DNA of 64,000 nucleotides from Variovorax sp. JS1663. GTDB taxonomy: Bacteria; Pseudomonadota; Gammaproteobacteria; Burkholderiales; Burkholderiaceae_C. The notes below the pieces were generated by a model, which saw nothing but the letters and a program-made list of their open reading frames with translations, was not told where the DNA came from and searched no databases. Below are positions 24,310-33,774 of this stretch, piece by piece. Every line of letters starts with the position of its first letter. Positions within the stretch are counted from its first letter, which is position 1. Where the stretch lies: assembly GCF_002157355.1 (NCBI RefSeq), contig NZ_LYMK01000027.1, forward strand, positions 40,987 through 104,986, written 5' to 3'. The position numbers and the translations under genes were made by a program.

Positions 24310-25908
24310 ATGGCCTTAAATATCCCCCTCCGCTATCTTGGATGGCCTCGGATCACTCTTGCGGCTGCGTTGTGGCTGCTGCTGACGATGACAAGCGGCT
24401 GCGCAACTGGGCGGCTGGATGTTCCTCGTGTGCCGTCGCGTGCAATCGTCAACGTCGAGCGCACGACGCTCGGACGCGCTTTTGCTGAGCAGGCCGCGCC
24501 CTATCCCGGGATGTCCGGCTTCCAAGTCCTTGCCTCCGGCCATGCGGCCTTTGTTGCCAGAGCTGCATTGGCTGACGCAACCGAACGCACGCTGGACCTG
24601 CAGTACTACAGCGTTGGTGATGACCTGACAACCGACCTGCTGTTGCTGCGCATCATCGCCGCGGCCGAGCGGGGCGTTAGGGTGAGGATTCTGCTCGACG
24701 ATATCAACGCGCGGACGCGCTCCTTCGCGCGCCGTGCAATTGCCGCACACTCCGCGATCCAGGTGCGGCTGTTTAATCCCTTCTTTTCGGGTGGCACGTC
24801 GAGCCTCGTGCGACTGAGCGAGTTTGTGCTTGATGGCGCACGGCTGAATCGCCGGATGCACAATAAGCTCTGGGTGGCGGACAATGTGGCCGCGGTGGTC
24901 GGCAGCCGCAACCTCGGAGACGAGTACTTCGACGCCAACGCTGCGTCCAACTTTGCTGATGTGGACTTGCTGGGCGCCGGGCCGATCGTGAAAGAGCTAT
25001 CGCACGCTTTCGACGCTTACTGGAACAGCGCGGCGGCAATCCCCATGGAGGCGTTTACCGAACGTCCCGACGCCGCCGAAGGCGAGCAGGTGCGGCAGTC
25101 ATTGCGCATGCGCGCCGCGAATTGCCACGGTCTCGCGCCTTGCGACTGGCTGGCGCAAGACAGCCTGCTTGACGCCTTGCGGTCTGCAACCGTTCAGCTC
25201 TCATGGGGGCGTGCCCAGCTGACCTACGACCAGCCCGACCAAGAAAAGAGGGGCGTGGCCTCCGGAATAGAGCACGGATCGATTGACGACCGTGAAGGTG
25301 GTTCTCGCACAGCGGCCGAACTGCTGATGATGTCGCCGTATTTTGTGCCGAGCGAGGATGGAATGCGCCACCTGGCGGAGATGCGCGAGCGCGGCGTGCG
25401 CGTAGCCGTCCTGACCAACTCGCTGGCCTCCACAGATTCGCCGGCAGCGCACGCAGGTTACGCGCGTCATCGGATGGCACTCCTGCGCAATGGGGTGGAG
25501 TTGTTCGAAATGCGTCCACGGCCGGATGTCCAGCACCGCTTGCCGCATCGTTGGGGACGTGCGTCGGCCGCCAGCTTTCACGCGAAAGTCATCGTGCAGG
25601 ATCGTATGCGCGCCCTAGTTGGCTCGCTGAACCAGGATCCACGCTCACGACTACACAATACGGAGGCTTGGATCACTGTCGACAGTGTCGAACTGGCGGG
25701 CGAATTGGCGGCGTTGTTCGACGAAGGAGCCGATCCTCATCATGCCTTCGAGGTCGCGCGACGCGAGGCTGGCGGCGAAGCAGCGCTCGAGTGGAGAGCT
25801 GAGGAGGGTGGGGAGATCGTGACGCACGATGTTGAACCCATGACAGACTTTGGGCTGCGGGTTTGGCGAGGCATTCTGGGTGTACTGCTCCCCGAGCACA
25901 TGCTTTGA
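24310..25908 (+). CDS. Phospholipase D-like lipoprotein (cardiolipin synthase-like)
   Basis: 532 aa from the ATG at 24310, chosen because it starts a lipoprotein signal peptide with lipobox LTMTSGC. It has two PLD half-sites: HNKLWVADNVAAVVGSRNL and HAKVIVQDRMRALVGSLNQD, each with the HxK...GS(R/L)N layout, although the usual Asp of HKD is shifted. The N-terminal part contains RTLDLQYYSVGDDLTTDLLL, standard in bacterial cardiolipin-synthase-like proteins. Likely acts on phospholipids at the envelope. No operon partners: short downstream hairpin at 25906-25930. Confidence 0.85.
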   Translation: MALNIPLRYLGWPRITLAAALWLLLTMTSGCATGRLDVPRVPSRAIVNVERTTLGRAFAEQAAPYPGMSGFQVLASGHAAFVARAALADATERTLDLQYYSVGDDLTTDLLLLRIIAAAERGVRVRILLDDINARTRSFARRAIAAHSAIQVRLFNPFFSGGTSSLVRLSEFVLDGARLNRRMHNKLWVADNVAAVVGSRNLGDEYFDANAASNFADVDLLGAGPIVKELSHAFDAYWNSAAAIPMEAFTERPDAAEGEQVRQSLRMRAANCHGLAPCDWLAQDSLLDALRSATVQLSWGRAQLTYDQPDQEKRGVASGIEHGSIDDREGGSRTAAELLMMSPYFVPSEDGMRHLAEMRERGVRVAVLTNSLASTDSPAAHAGYARHRMALLRNGVELFEMRPRPDVQHRLPHRWGRASAASFHAKVIVQDRMRALVGSLNQDPRSRLHNTEAWITVDSVELAGELAALFDEGADPHHAFEVARREAGGEAALEWRAEEGGEIVTHDVEPMTDFGLRVWRGILGVLLPEHML

Positions 25909-25930
25909 AGCGCCTGCGCAGCGCGCTTCA
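25906..25930. terminator. Perfect 8-bp inverted repeat at the end of the PLD gene
   Basis: TGAAGCGC at 25906-25913 (starting at the TGA stop) pairs with GCGCTTCA at 25923-25930, leaving a 9-base loop. No T-run follows, so termination would have to be weak or factor-assisted. Confidence 0.4.
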
Positions 25931-26247
25931 ACGCACCCGCCGCCGCAATGACGGTGCGACAGCCTGAGCAGCGCAGGCGAGCTCGCGAGGCTGGTCTGAG
26001 CTTCGCTTCGTCCATCCGTGGAATTGAAACTCAACACTCGTTCTCCCGGTTGGCTGGGTCGAGCTCGACGGCGCCGCCGCTGGACCGACCGTGCACTTCT
26101 GAACTCGCTGTTTGCCGTGCTGCCGTGCCACTTGCAGACTTCAAGACGAAGTTCGGAGTTGCGAGGCGCAGAGGCGCATAACCACTCGTGTGATCCATGG
26201 CAGAACGGCCATGAATGGGGAAAACCGTCCAGTCGTGTCTCGTTGGC

Positions 26248-26261
26248 TTGATCTTGATCAA
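26248..26261 (+). promoter_or_regulatory. FNR/ANR-type site TTGAT-N4-ATCAA
   Basis: TTGATCTTGATCAA is an exact consensus match, 120-140 bases upstream of the tandem-repeat protein gene. The remaining stretch from 25931 to 26376 shows no gene. Confidence 0.68.
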
Positions 26262-26394
26262 ACCATTGAAGACCGCACACTCCTATTCTTTGCTCAGCGT
26301 TGGTAATCGAACCGGGTGAGGACCGAAGCCCGACGCTAACCTACGTGTAACCACGTTTTTTCCGGAAGCATTCCCCTTGGAGATTGTCATAAAA

Positions 26395-26781
26395 TTGAAT
26401 CACATCACCCTTGCTGCAGCCCTCCTGACTGTGCTCGCCGCCCCCGGTGCATCTGCGCAAGGCGCCGACGGCGCCAAGCCGAAGTCGCGCGAAGAGGTAA
26501 GGACTGAAGCGATCCGCTCGCATAAGGACGGAACCATGCGACATAGCGAAGCGGAACCGAAATCTGAGCCATTCAGATCGGAGAAAAGCCGGAAGGAAGT
26601 GAGCGCCGCAGGAGTCCGCTCCCACAAGGACGGCACCATGCTGCATAGCGAGGCTGAGCCGAAATCCGAGGCGTTCAAACCAGGGAAGAGCCGCAAGGAC
26701 GTAAAGGCTGAGACGATCCGCTCCCACAAAGACGGAACCATGCTGCATGGCGGGGAGGCGGCTGCGCCGGAGGCGAAGTAA
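26395..26781 (+). CDS. Secreted tandem-repeat protein, unknown family
   Basis: About 128 aa. No ATG is available; TTG at 26395 (NHITLAAALLTVLAAPG signal peptide) has GGAG twelve bases upstream, and TTG at 26377 is the alternative. After the signal peptide (cleavage near ASAQ) come three 34-residue units, each opening KSR(E/K)xV and containing IRSHKDGTM(R/L)HSEAEPKSE, with the last unit shortened. The protein is very charged and hydrophilic, with no Cys. I do not recognise the family. Its FNR-type site suggests expression under low oxygen. Confidence 0.65.
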   Translation: MNHITLAAALLTVLAAPGASAQGADGAKPKSREEVRTEAIRSHKDGTMRHSEAEPKSEPFRSEKSRKEVSAAGVRSHKDGTMLHSEAEPKSEAFKPGKSRKDVKAETIRSHKDGTMLHGGEAAAPEAK

Positions 26782-27179
26782 ACAAAGTGTGGCGCGCGGT
26801 CGAGCGCGGCTCTCGACCAGCTTTCGGGAGCGGGCCGGCCAGTATGTACAGGCTCACGTCAACGTGCCCTCGAAGGGATCGCGATCCTGGCGGGAAAATG
26901 TCGACCAAGAAGAACAGCGCGAGGAATGTAGGTCGCCGTCAGGCCCCAAAGTGAATCCCTCCGAGCCCGCGCTCGCGTCCAGATGCACCATAAACGGGAG
27001 CTGCAGCGGCAGATCGCCCTGTAGCCCAACGCGCCTGTGAAGTCTGGGCTCGCGAGGAGCGCTGCTGCGCAGTCTCATGCCACGGCACCCGGCAGCCGGC
27101 AGCCGGCAGCCGGTGTCGTGGCAGGGATCCTTGCACCGGTGAGATCACGGTCGCGCGCGGCGCGGTGTGGCGTCACCCA
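26782..27179. other. Intergenic, nothing recognised except a 7-bp microsatellite
   Basis: Convergent junction between the tandem-repeat gene (+) and the MFS gene (-). It contains three perfect copies of GGCAGCC at 27091-27111. No gene, RNA or clear terminator found. Confidence 0.4.
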
Positions 27180-28454
27180 TCATGACCCCACGTTCAGGCC
27201 GGCGGCGACCTCGCCACTGCGTGCCGGCCCCCATGATGCGAGCGCGATGGCGGCCCCCAGCACAAGAATCAGCGCTGCCGCCCAGAATGGCGCTGCCGGC
27301 TGCCACGCGAAAAGCGACCCGGCACTCACCGAACCCAGCGCCTGCCCGAGGTTGCCGGCCGCTGCCTGCCGGCCAAGCAGTTCCCCGCGCGCGGCTGCAT
27401 GGCGCTCGAGCAGCTCGTAGGACAGTACCGGTCCGACCATGCCGACCCCAGTGGACACCACGACGATCAGCAGGCCGAGCGCCGCGGCGTCCGGTACCGC
27501 AAAGGCGAAGGTCAACGCGAGCGCCGAGGTGCCGAACGCGGCCGCGACCCAGCGTTCGTTGATGCGGCGGCGCACGCCTTGCAGGAGCAACGTGGACTGC
27601 GCTGCCAGCATGGCCAGGCTGCAGGTGACGAACATAACGGCCATCGTGCCGCTGGCTAGGCCCAGCGTCTGCCCGCCGAACAGAGTGAAGCCGACTTCAA
27701 AGGTACCCACCGCAAACGAGGCCAGCAGTGCCATGCCCATCGAGGCGCGAACGAACCTCCGGCGGTCTGGCGACAACTGAGGTGGCAGGTTTCGCTCAGG
27801 CGTAGCGCGCTTGCGGCCCAGGCCCCACGGGATGAGCACCAGCAATGGGAGCCCGCCCAACACGATGGCAAACGCGGGCCAGTTGACCATTTCAAGCATG
27901 CGCCCGACCGGCATGCCCATCACTGGCCCGGCGATCCAGGTTCCGAAGGCCGGGCCGGCGAGAAAGCCGATGAACGACGCGCTGCCGAGCAGCACAAAGC
28001 GGCGGCTGCGCACCTCCGGCGTGCTGATGTCGTCGACGTACGCCTGTGCTGTCGGGACAATTGAGGCGGCACCTGCACCGGCCAGGAAGCGAGCGGCATA
28101 CACGACCATCAGGTTCGGTGCCAACGCGGCTGCAGCGCCGCCGATCAGGAATGCTGCGAAGCCCGCGGCCAGTACGGCGGAGCGGCCATGCCGGTCCGAG
28201 AGTCGACCCCACAACGGCGCGAAGAGGAACAGCGCGAAGGTGTAGACGCCGCCCAGCATGCCAACGTGCCACGCGAGCGCGGACGGCGTCGCCCCGTCGA
28301 GGTACAGCCTCAGAAACAGCTGCAGCAACGGCAAGCCGGCGCCGTAGCCGAGCGCGACGACGAATACCATCGCTCCGAGCAGCAACATCGCCCGGCCCGC
28401 CGCCACAGTTGCGTCGGGCGATGCCGGCGCATTGAGGGCTGCTGTCTTGACCAT
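27180..28454 (-). CDS. Major facilitator superfamily transporter
   Basis: 424 aa with about 12 hydrophobic helices. The MFS motif A between helices 2 and 3 is present (GRLSDRHGRSAVL), and a helix-5-type PAFGTWIAGP segment fits the drug:H+ antiporter (TetA-like) branch. Substrate unknown. It begins 14 bases after the stop of the copper P-type ATPase gene on the same strand, so it is likely co-transcribed. Confidence 0.85.
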   Translation of the reverse strand: MVKTAALNAPASPDATVAAGRAMLLLGAMVFVVALGYGAGLPLLQLFLRLYLDGATPSALAWHVGMLGGVYTFALFLFAPLWGRLSDRHGRSAVLAAGFAAFLIGGAAAALAPNLMVVYAARFLAGAGAASIVPTAQAYVDDISTPEVRSRRFVLLGSASFIGFLAGPAFGTWIAGPVMGMPVGRMLEMVNWPAFAIVLGGLPLLVLIPWGLGRKRATPERNLPPQLSPDRRRFVRASMGMALLASFAVGTFEVGFTLFGGQTLGLASGTMAVMFVTCSLAMLAAQSTLLLQGVRRRINERWVAAAFGTSALALTFAFAVPDAAALGLLIVVVSTGVGMVGPVLSYELLERHAAARGELLGRQAAAGNLGQALGSVSAGSLFAWQPAAPFWAAALILVLGAAIALASWGPARSGEVAAGLNVGS

Positions 28455-28467
28455 GCCCGCGCCGCCT

Positions 28468-30867
28468 TCAGACCGCAGCCGGAGCGGTCTGCCTGGTGTC
28501 GCCCGTTGTTCCTGGAGTCGCCCGGACCCGGCGGATGCCGGTCAGCCGAGTGCGTTTGAGCATCAGCGCGTTGATGGCCACCAGCGCGGAGCTTCCCGAC
28601 ATCGCGATGGCGGCCACCTCCGGACTGATGGTGAACGGGTAGAACACGCCGGCGGCTAGCGGGAACGCCACCACGTTGTATGCCACCGCCCACCACAGGT
28701 TCTGGTGCATCTTGCGCAGCGTCGCGCGCGACAGCTCGATGGCGCCGACCACATCGAACGGGTCGCTCTTCATGAGCACCACGTCGGCGCTCTCCATCGC
28801 TACATCAGTGCCCGCACCGATCGCGAAACCAACATCGGCCTGCGTCAGCGCCGGGGCATCATTGATGCCGTCGCCGACCATGCCGACGTTCTTGCCCTGC
28901 GCCTGAAGTTCCTTGACCTTGGCGGCTTTGTCGCCGGGCAGCACATCCGCGAGGACGATGTCGATGCCGAGTTCCTTGGCGATTCGATCGGCGGTGGCCT
29001 GGTTGTCGCCCGTCAGCATCGCCACCTGCACCCCTTTGCCATGGAGCGCCTTGACGGTCTCTGCCGAAGAAGGACGCACCGCGTCGGCGATGGCGATCAG
29101 ACCGATCAGCCGGCCACCATGGGCCACATGGACCACCGTGCGTCCCTGACCTTGCAGGTTGCGCGATTGAGCCTCCAAGCCATTGAGGTCGATGGCGTTC
29201 GCGTCCATCAACGGGCGATTGCCGAGCAGTGCTCGTTGGCCGCGAACGACGGCTTCAGTTCCCATGCCATCAATGTTGGTGAACGCGCTCACCTCTTCGA
29301 GCGGCAGGCCCCCGGCACGTTGGAGGACAGCCAAGGCCAGAGGATGCTCCGAGAGCTTCTCCACCGAGCCCGCGATGGTCAGCAGCGCATCGACGCTCGT
29401 GCCAGGTGCCGCAACGAGGTCGACCACCTCGGGCTGACCGAGCGTCAGCGTGCCGGTCTTGTCGAAGATCACCACATCGAGCTTAGTGGCGTCTTCGAGC
29501 GCTGCGGCGTTCTTGAACAGAATGCCGTTCATCGCCCCCAGGCCCGTGCCAACCATCACCGCCATCGGCGTGGCCAGTCCGAGGGCGTCGGGACACGCGA
29601 TCACGAACACAGTGATGGTCAGCGTGAGGGCCAGCAGCACGGGCTGGCCGAGCACAAAGTACCACACGCCGAAGGTCGCGAGGCCGATCAGGAACGCCAC
29701 TACCACCAACCACTGCGAGGCTTGGTCGGCCAGCAACTGCGCCGGCGCCTTGGAGTTCTGCGCCTCCTGCACGAGTTTGACGATCTGCGCCAAGGCGGTG
29801 TCGGCGCCGACCTTGGTGGCGCGGTAGCGGAAGCTGCCGCTTTTGTTGATGGTGGCGCCGATCACGCTGTCGCCGACCGTCTTCTTGACCGGCATCGACT
29901 CGCCGGTGAGCATTGATTCGTCCACCTGTGATCCGCCTTCCAGCACCTCGCCGTCAACGGGTATCTTGTCGCCGGGGCGGATGAGCACGATGTCACCCAG
30001 CAGCACGTCGGCCGTCGCGACCGTGGTCTCGACACCATGGCGTACGATCGTGGCTTTCGGCGGTGCCAAGTCCATCAAAGCGCGTATCGCCTCGGAAGCA
30101 CCGGCACGCGCCCGCATTTCGAGCCAGTGTCCGAGCAGGATGAACACCAACAGCACCGACACGGCCTCATAGAACTGCGCCCCTTCGAAGAGGAAGGTGG
30201 CTCCGACGCTGAACAGGTATCCGGTGCCGACGCTCAGCACGACCAGCACCGCCATGTTGAGCACGCCGTTGCGAAGCGCGCGCGTCGCGGCGACGAAGAA
30301 TGGCCATGCCGGATAGATCACCGCACCTGTGGCGAGCATGAACAGCCACAGTTTCAGGTCGAGGCCGAACGGCGGACTCAGCTTGATGAAGTTCATGCCC
30401 ATCGGGGCATAGAGGAAAATGGGCACCGTAAACGCGAGGCAGATCCAGAATCGGTTCCTCATGTCGCGTGCCATGCCGCGCGCGTCCATGCCGAGGCCAT
30501 GCCCCATCTCGTGAGCCACGACATCCATCGTACCGTGGTCCATCGTGTGCCCAACTGCGCCCGGCTTCGCGCCCGGGGCCACATGCCCTGCGTGCTCGTG
30601 CTGGTGCGGCTTGCCCGCCTCAGCGTGCGGCACGCAGATATGGCGAGGTGTGGCCTCGCCGCCGCAGTGGTAGCCGCATGCTTCGATGGCGATGCGAATG
30701 GCCTCTGGCGTCGTCTGGCGCGGGTCGAAAGCCACGCTGGCCGAGCCGGCCGCGTAGTTGACCTGGGCTGCGGTCACGCCGGGCAGGCGCGACAACTGCT
30801 TCTCGACCCCATGGGCCGACATCGACGACACCATGCCGCCGACCTCGAAGTTCAATGTGGTGTTCAT
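28468..30867 (-). CDS. Copper/heavy-metal P1B-type ATPase with CPD motif and degenerate HMA domain
   Basis: 799 aa from the ATG at 30867. N-terminal HMA-like fold (residues 1-68) without the CxxC pair (it reads GGMVSSMS), then a His-rich stretch HAEAGKPHQHEHAGH. Core motifs: TGES at 321-324, the transmembrane motif ACPDALGLATP (CPD at 425-427, where CopA has CPC), DKTGT at 469-473, SEHPLA, TGDN and GDGINDAP. It exports monovalent or related heavy-metal ions from the cytoplasm using ATP. The altered metal site makes the ion uncertain. Lies 63 bases downstream of the oleate hydratase gene and directly upstream of an MFS gene. Confidence 0.88.
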   Translation of the reverse strand: MNTTLNFEVGGMVSSMSAHGVEKQLSRLPGVTAAQVNYAAGSASVAFDPRQTTPEAIRIAIEACGYHCGGEATPRHICVPHAEAGKPHQHEHAGHVAPGAKPGAVGHTMDHGTMDVVAHEMGHGLGMDARGMARDMRNRFWICLAFTVPIFLYAPMGMNFIKLSPPFGLDLKLWLFMLATGAVIYPAWPFFVAATRALRNGVLNMAVLVVLSVGTGYLFSVGATFLFEGAQFYEAVSVLLVFILLGHWLEMRARAGASEAIRALMDLAPPKATIVRHGVETTVATADVLLGDIVLIRPGDKIPVDGEVLEGGSQVDESMLTGESMPVKKTVGDSVIGATINKSGSFRYRATKVGADTALAQIVKLVQEAQNSKAPAQLLADQASQWLVVVAFLIGLATFGVWYFVLGQPVLLALTLTITVFVIACPDALGLATPMAVMVGTGLGAMNGILFKNAAALEDATKLDVVIFDKTGTLTLGQPEVVDLVAAPGTSVDALLTIAGSVEKLSEHPLALAVLQRAGGLPLEEVSAFTNIDGMGTEAVVRGQRALLGNRPLMDANAIDLNGLEAQSRNLQGQGRTVVHVAHGGRLIGLIAIADAVRPSSAETVKALHGKGVQVAMLTGDNQATADRIAKELGIDIVLADVLPGDKAAKVKELQAQGKNVGMVGDGINDAPALTQADVGFAIGAGTDVAMESADVVLMKSDPFDVVGAIELSRATLRKMHQNLWWAVAYNVVAFPLAAGVFYPFTISPEVAAIAMSGSSALVAINALMLKRTRLTGIRRVRATPGTTGDTRQTAPAAV

Positions 30868-30930
30868 GCGGGCTTCATTCTCAAAGGGCAAGGCAACCGC
30901 GCCTCCAGGGTGGCCGTTGCGACCGGACAT

Positions 30931-32514
30931 TCATCCCATCAGCGTCTTCAGTGCGTCGAGGGCCACCATGGGCTCGGCGAGGGCGTGGTAGATGGGCGGG
31001 ATGTCGCGTTTCAGGCCGAGCAGTCCGTAAACACCGTGCATCGCCGAACGCACTGAATACTCGACCGTGAAGACCACGTCCTCCGGGATTTCGACGTACT
31101 GGCCCAGCAGCGCATAGTTCTTCGCGCCGTGCGGGATCACCGGCGGCCGGTCGGTCACGTCGCGCCGCGAGAACTCGCTGGTGATGTAGGGCATCATCAC
31201 CGGGATGACGGTCGTGCTGCGGCGCACCTCGTCGAGGATGTCCTCAAATCCCAGTTGGTGCATCAACTCAGTCAGGATTTCCTGGCCGGTCGCCTGCGCC
31301 ATCGACTTGTCAATGTAGTCCCCCTTGTTGTCGATGAAGAGTCCATAGCCCCAAAGCGTGAACACATCGTCAGGCTGACCAGCGAAGTGCGGCGGACGCG
31401 GCACCACGATGGACATCAGCCAGCTGGAATCCTTGAAGGTCATCAGGCCACCGGTGCCGGGCTTGTTGCCGGTGAATTCCTCGATCCGGCGAATGAGAGC
31501 CGGCGTGCGCATCGTCAGCGTGAAAGACTCCCACTTGCTCTCGTCGATGTTGCCGCTGAAGGCGTAGGGTCGACCAAGACCCGGCAGCTTCCGTGCCATC
31601 GTCTCCCACAGCCTCCAAGCACCATCGGTCTTGTCGCGCACGAGCTGGGGTGCGTGATCGTTGTCTCCCAGGCGCGAGTCGGCGGTCATTGAGCCGATCG
31701 TGATGAACGCATAGTCCCGCAGCCCTACCGCGTACGAAAGCTCCTTGCCTTGGCGCGTGCAATGGATCGCCGTGATTCGCTGGCCGTCGCTCTCGGCGAG
31801 GTCAACATCGATCACCTTGGTTCCGTACTCGAACTGCACCCCCTGGTCGGTCAGCCACTTCTCGATCGGACGGACCAGCGAGTCGTACTGGTTGAATGCG
31901 CTTCGCCGCACGCCCGCCAGGGTGTGGATCCTTGGAAACTCTTGCATAAACCGCAGCATGTAGCGCCTGAGTTCGATGGCGCTGTGCCAGTTCTGGAAGG
32001 CGAAGGTGGTGCGCCACATCGCCCAGAAGTTGGTCGCGAAGAAATGCGACGAGAAGCAGTCCTCGATGCGCTTGGTTCCGATGATTCGCTCGGGCATCGC
32101 CAGCAAGCGCATGATCTCGAGGCGATCTTGCAGGTTGAAGCCCAGATCGGTGGCATCGAGGATCGTGTGATCCTTGCCGATGAGGCGCGCATGCGAAGCT
32201 GAATGCCAAGCCTTGTTGAACGCCCAGATGTCGTCCTTGACGGATCTTGTCGGATTGGCAAGCGTTGGGATCGAGTCGAGCACGTTCCACAGACAGACGT
32301 ATGCCTCTTCGGTCCACATGCGGCCCCCGCGGGTGACGTACCCTTTGACCGGGTCGCCCGAGCCGTCCAGGGCGCCGCCGGCCACCTCCAACTCTTCCAG
32401 GATGCGGATGTTGGCACCGCAGAATCCTCCATCGCGGATCAGCAGGACGGCCGCGGACAGCGAGGCGATGCCTCCGCCGATTAGGTAGGCCTTGGCCGCG
32501 TCGGTTGTGTTCAT
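30931..32514 (-). CDS. ohyA: Oleate hydratase (MCRA family)
   Basis: 527 aa from the ATG at 32514. FAD-binding Rossmann start KAYLIGGGIASLSAAVLLIR, then the GGRMWTEEAYVCLWN segment, TTFAFQNWHSAIELRRY and SWLMSIVVPRPPHF, all typical of myosin-cross-reactive-antigen proteins that add water across the cis-9 double bond of unsaturated fatty acids. Length is a little shorter than the usual 560-590. It sits within a block of genes linked to hypoxia and copper export; a role in fatty-acid detoxification or membrane stress is inferred. Confidence 0.9.
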   Translation of the reverse strand: MNTTDAAKAYLIGGGIASLSAAVLLIRDGGFCGANIRILEELEVAGGALDGSGDPVKGYVTRGGRMWTEEAYVCLWNVLDSIPTLANPTRSVKDDIWAFNKAWHSASHARLIGKDHTILDATDLGFNLQDRLEIMRLLAMPERIIGTKRIEDCFSSHFFATNFWAMWRTTFAFQNWHSAIELRRYMLRFMQEFPRIHTLAGVRRSAFNQYDSLVRPIEKWLTDQGVQFEYGTKVIDVDLAESDGQRITAIHCTRQGKELSYAVGLRDYAFITIGSMTADSRLGDNDHAPQLVRDKTDGAWRLWETMARKLPGLGRPYAFSGNIDESKWESFTLTMRTPALIRRIEEFTGNKPGTGGLMTFKDSSWLMSIVVPRPPHFAGQPDDVFTLWGYGLFIDNKGDYIDKSMAQATGQEILTELMHQLGFEDILDEVRRSTTVIPVMMPYITSEFSRRDVTDRPPVIPHGAKNYALLGQYVEIPEDVVFTVEYSVRSAMHGVYGLLGLKRDIPPIYHALAEPMVALDALKTLMG

Positions 32515-32533
32515 CAATGTTCTCTCCCATGAG

Positions 32534-32860
32534 TCAGGTTGAACAAGTTGGCCCGGCCAACCGACCGGACGCGGTGGCGCTGGGCGGATAGGGTGGCAAG
32601 GAGCGTCTGGCGCCGCGCCACGCAAAGTGGAGGTAGATGACCGCACTCATCGACACGGCGAACAGGCACCACGCCGAGATGAATCCACCTGGCGTAGAAG
32701 TCGTACGCCGCGCCGGACGACAGCAACGCCAGCGTGAGATGTGCCCAGTGAACCACCACGCCCTCGCGCTCCAGGCGAGATCGCGCCAGGGTAAGGGGGC
32801 CCCCAGTGCGAGCAGGACCGTCGCGAAGCGACCAGCCAGATTGGAGCGGACGGATGACAT
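32534..32860 (-). pseudogene. Small membrane protein gene with two compensating frameshifts
   Basis: From an ATG at 32860 the minus strand reads MSSVRSNLAGRFATVLLALG, then must shift frame to give WAHLTLALLSSGAAYDFYARW, and shift back to give LFAVSMSAVIYLHFAWRGA before a stop at 32534. The joined product has about three hydrophobic helices. The first shift is close to a run of G and C at 32796-32805, so sequencing error is possible. Family not recognised; gap between prs and ohyA. Confidence 0.5.
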
Positions 32861-32886
32861 GGCAACTCCAGGATCATCTATAGGCA

Positions 32887-33774
32887 TCAGGGCAAAAACG
32901 CGCGCACGCCGGCGGCAATGGCCGCAGTGAGCGAGATGCGATTGGACGCGTGGCGGATCGTGTCGCAGCTGACGATGTCGCGCGCGCCGGCCGCGCGCAG
33001 TTCCTCGAATGCCGTCTGAGCGAATACCGCGTGGACCGCCACGCACACGGGTGCGACGAGCCCGGCCCGGCGCAGGTGGTCGATCGTTTCGATCATGGTG
33101 CGGGCAGTCGAGACGACGTCGTCCACCAGCACGGGCGTGTGCGACCGCCAACGCTCGACGTCCGGTACCGATACTTGGACATCGCGGTCGCCGCGGCGCG
33201 TCTTGGTCAGCACGACGAAGGGTGCATCGGACTGCTGTGCCACATCGCTGACCCACTGGGCGCTTTCCTCATCGGGGCCGATCAAGAGGGGATTGCGCAC
33301 CTGCGCCCGTACCCACTGCGCCACGCTGTCCGCGGCATGGACGACACGTGACGGGACGCTGTAGACCTGAGACAGGTCCGGTATCCTGTGCAGGTGCGGA
33401 TCGACGGTCACGATCCAGTCGACATAGTGCGAGATCCAAGCTCCGACATGCTGGGCACTGATCGTCTCGCCCGGATTGAACCGACGGTCTTGCCGCATGT
33501 AGGCCAGGTAAGGCACGACAAGGCCCGCTGACAACGCGCCCGCCTCACGGACCGCCGCCGACAGCAAGAGTAGCGGCACCAGCTTGTCATCGGGCCGGTC
33601 CAGCGTGCAGGCGATGAGAGTGTCTCGTCCTTTGATCGCTGACTCGATGCGCGCGTAAGACTCACCGTCAGGAAAGCGCCGTACCGTGGCCGCGCCGCGT
33701 TCCAGCGAAAGGTGAGCGGCCAGCTCGTCGGCGAGCTGCTCGTTGGCCGGCATCGCGACCACGACCGGCTTCAT
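32887..33774 (-). CDS. Ribose-phosphate pyrophosphokinase-like protein
   Basis: 295 aa from the ATG at 33774, overlapping the upstream phosphorylase stop (ATGA). PRPP synthase features: RRFPDGESYARIES, an MRQDRRFNPGE flexible-loop region, DPHLHRIPDL and the ribose-5-phosphate loop VLVDDVVSTARTM. Prs makes PRPP from ribose 5-phosphate and ATP. It is a divergent short paralogue, seen in other betaproteobacteria beside thymidine phosphorylase and a beta-CASP nuclease. With the phosphorylase it could convert nucleosides released by RNA turnover into PRPP. Confidence 0.85.
   Translation of the reverse strand: MKPVVVAMPANEQLADELAAHLSLERGAATVRRFPDGESYARIESAIKGRDTLIACTLDRPDDKLVPLLLLSAAVREAGALSAGLVVPYLAYMRQDRRFNPGETISAQHVGAWISHYVDWIVTVDPHLHRIPDLSQVYSVPSRVVHAADSVAQWVRAQVRNPLLIGPDEESAQWVSDVAQQSDAPFVVLTKTRRGDRDVQVSVPDVERWRSHTPVLVDDVVSTARTMIETIDHLRRAGLVAPVCVAVHAVFAQTAFEELRAAGARDIVSCDTIRHASNRISLTAAIAAGVRAFLP

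Noticed and set aside
27091..27111. GGCAGCC triplicate as a regulatory element
   Set aside because: Simple microsatellite in a convergent gap; nothing ties it to a promoter or gene.
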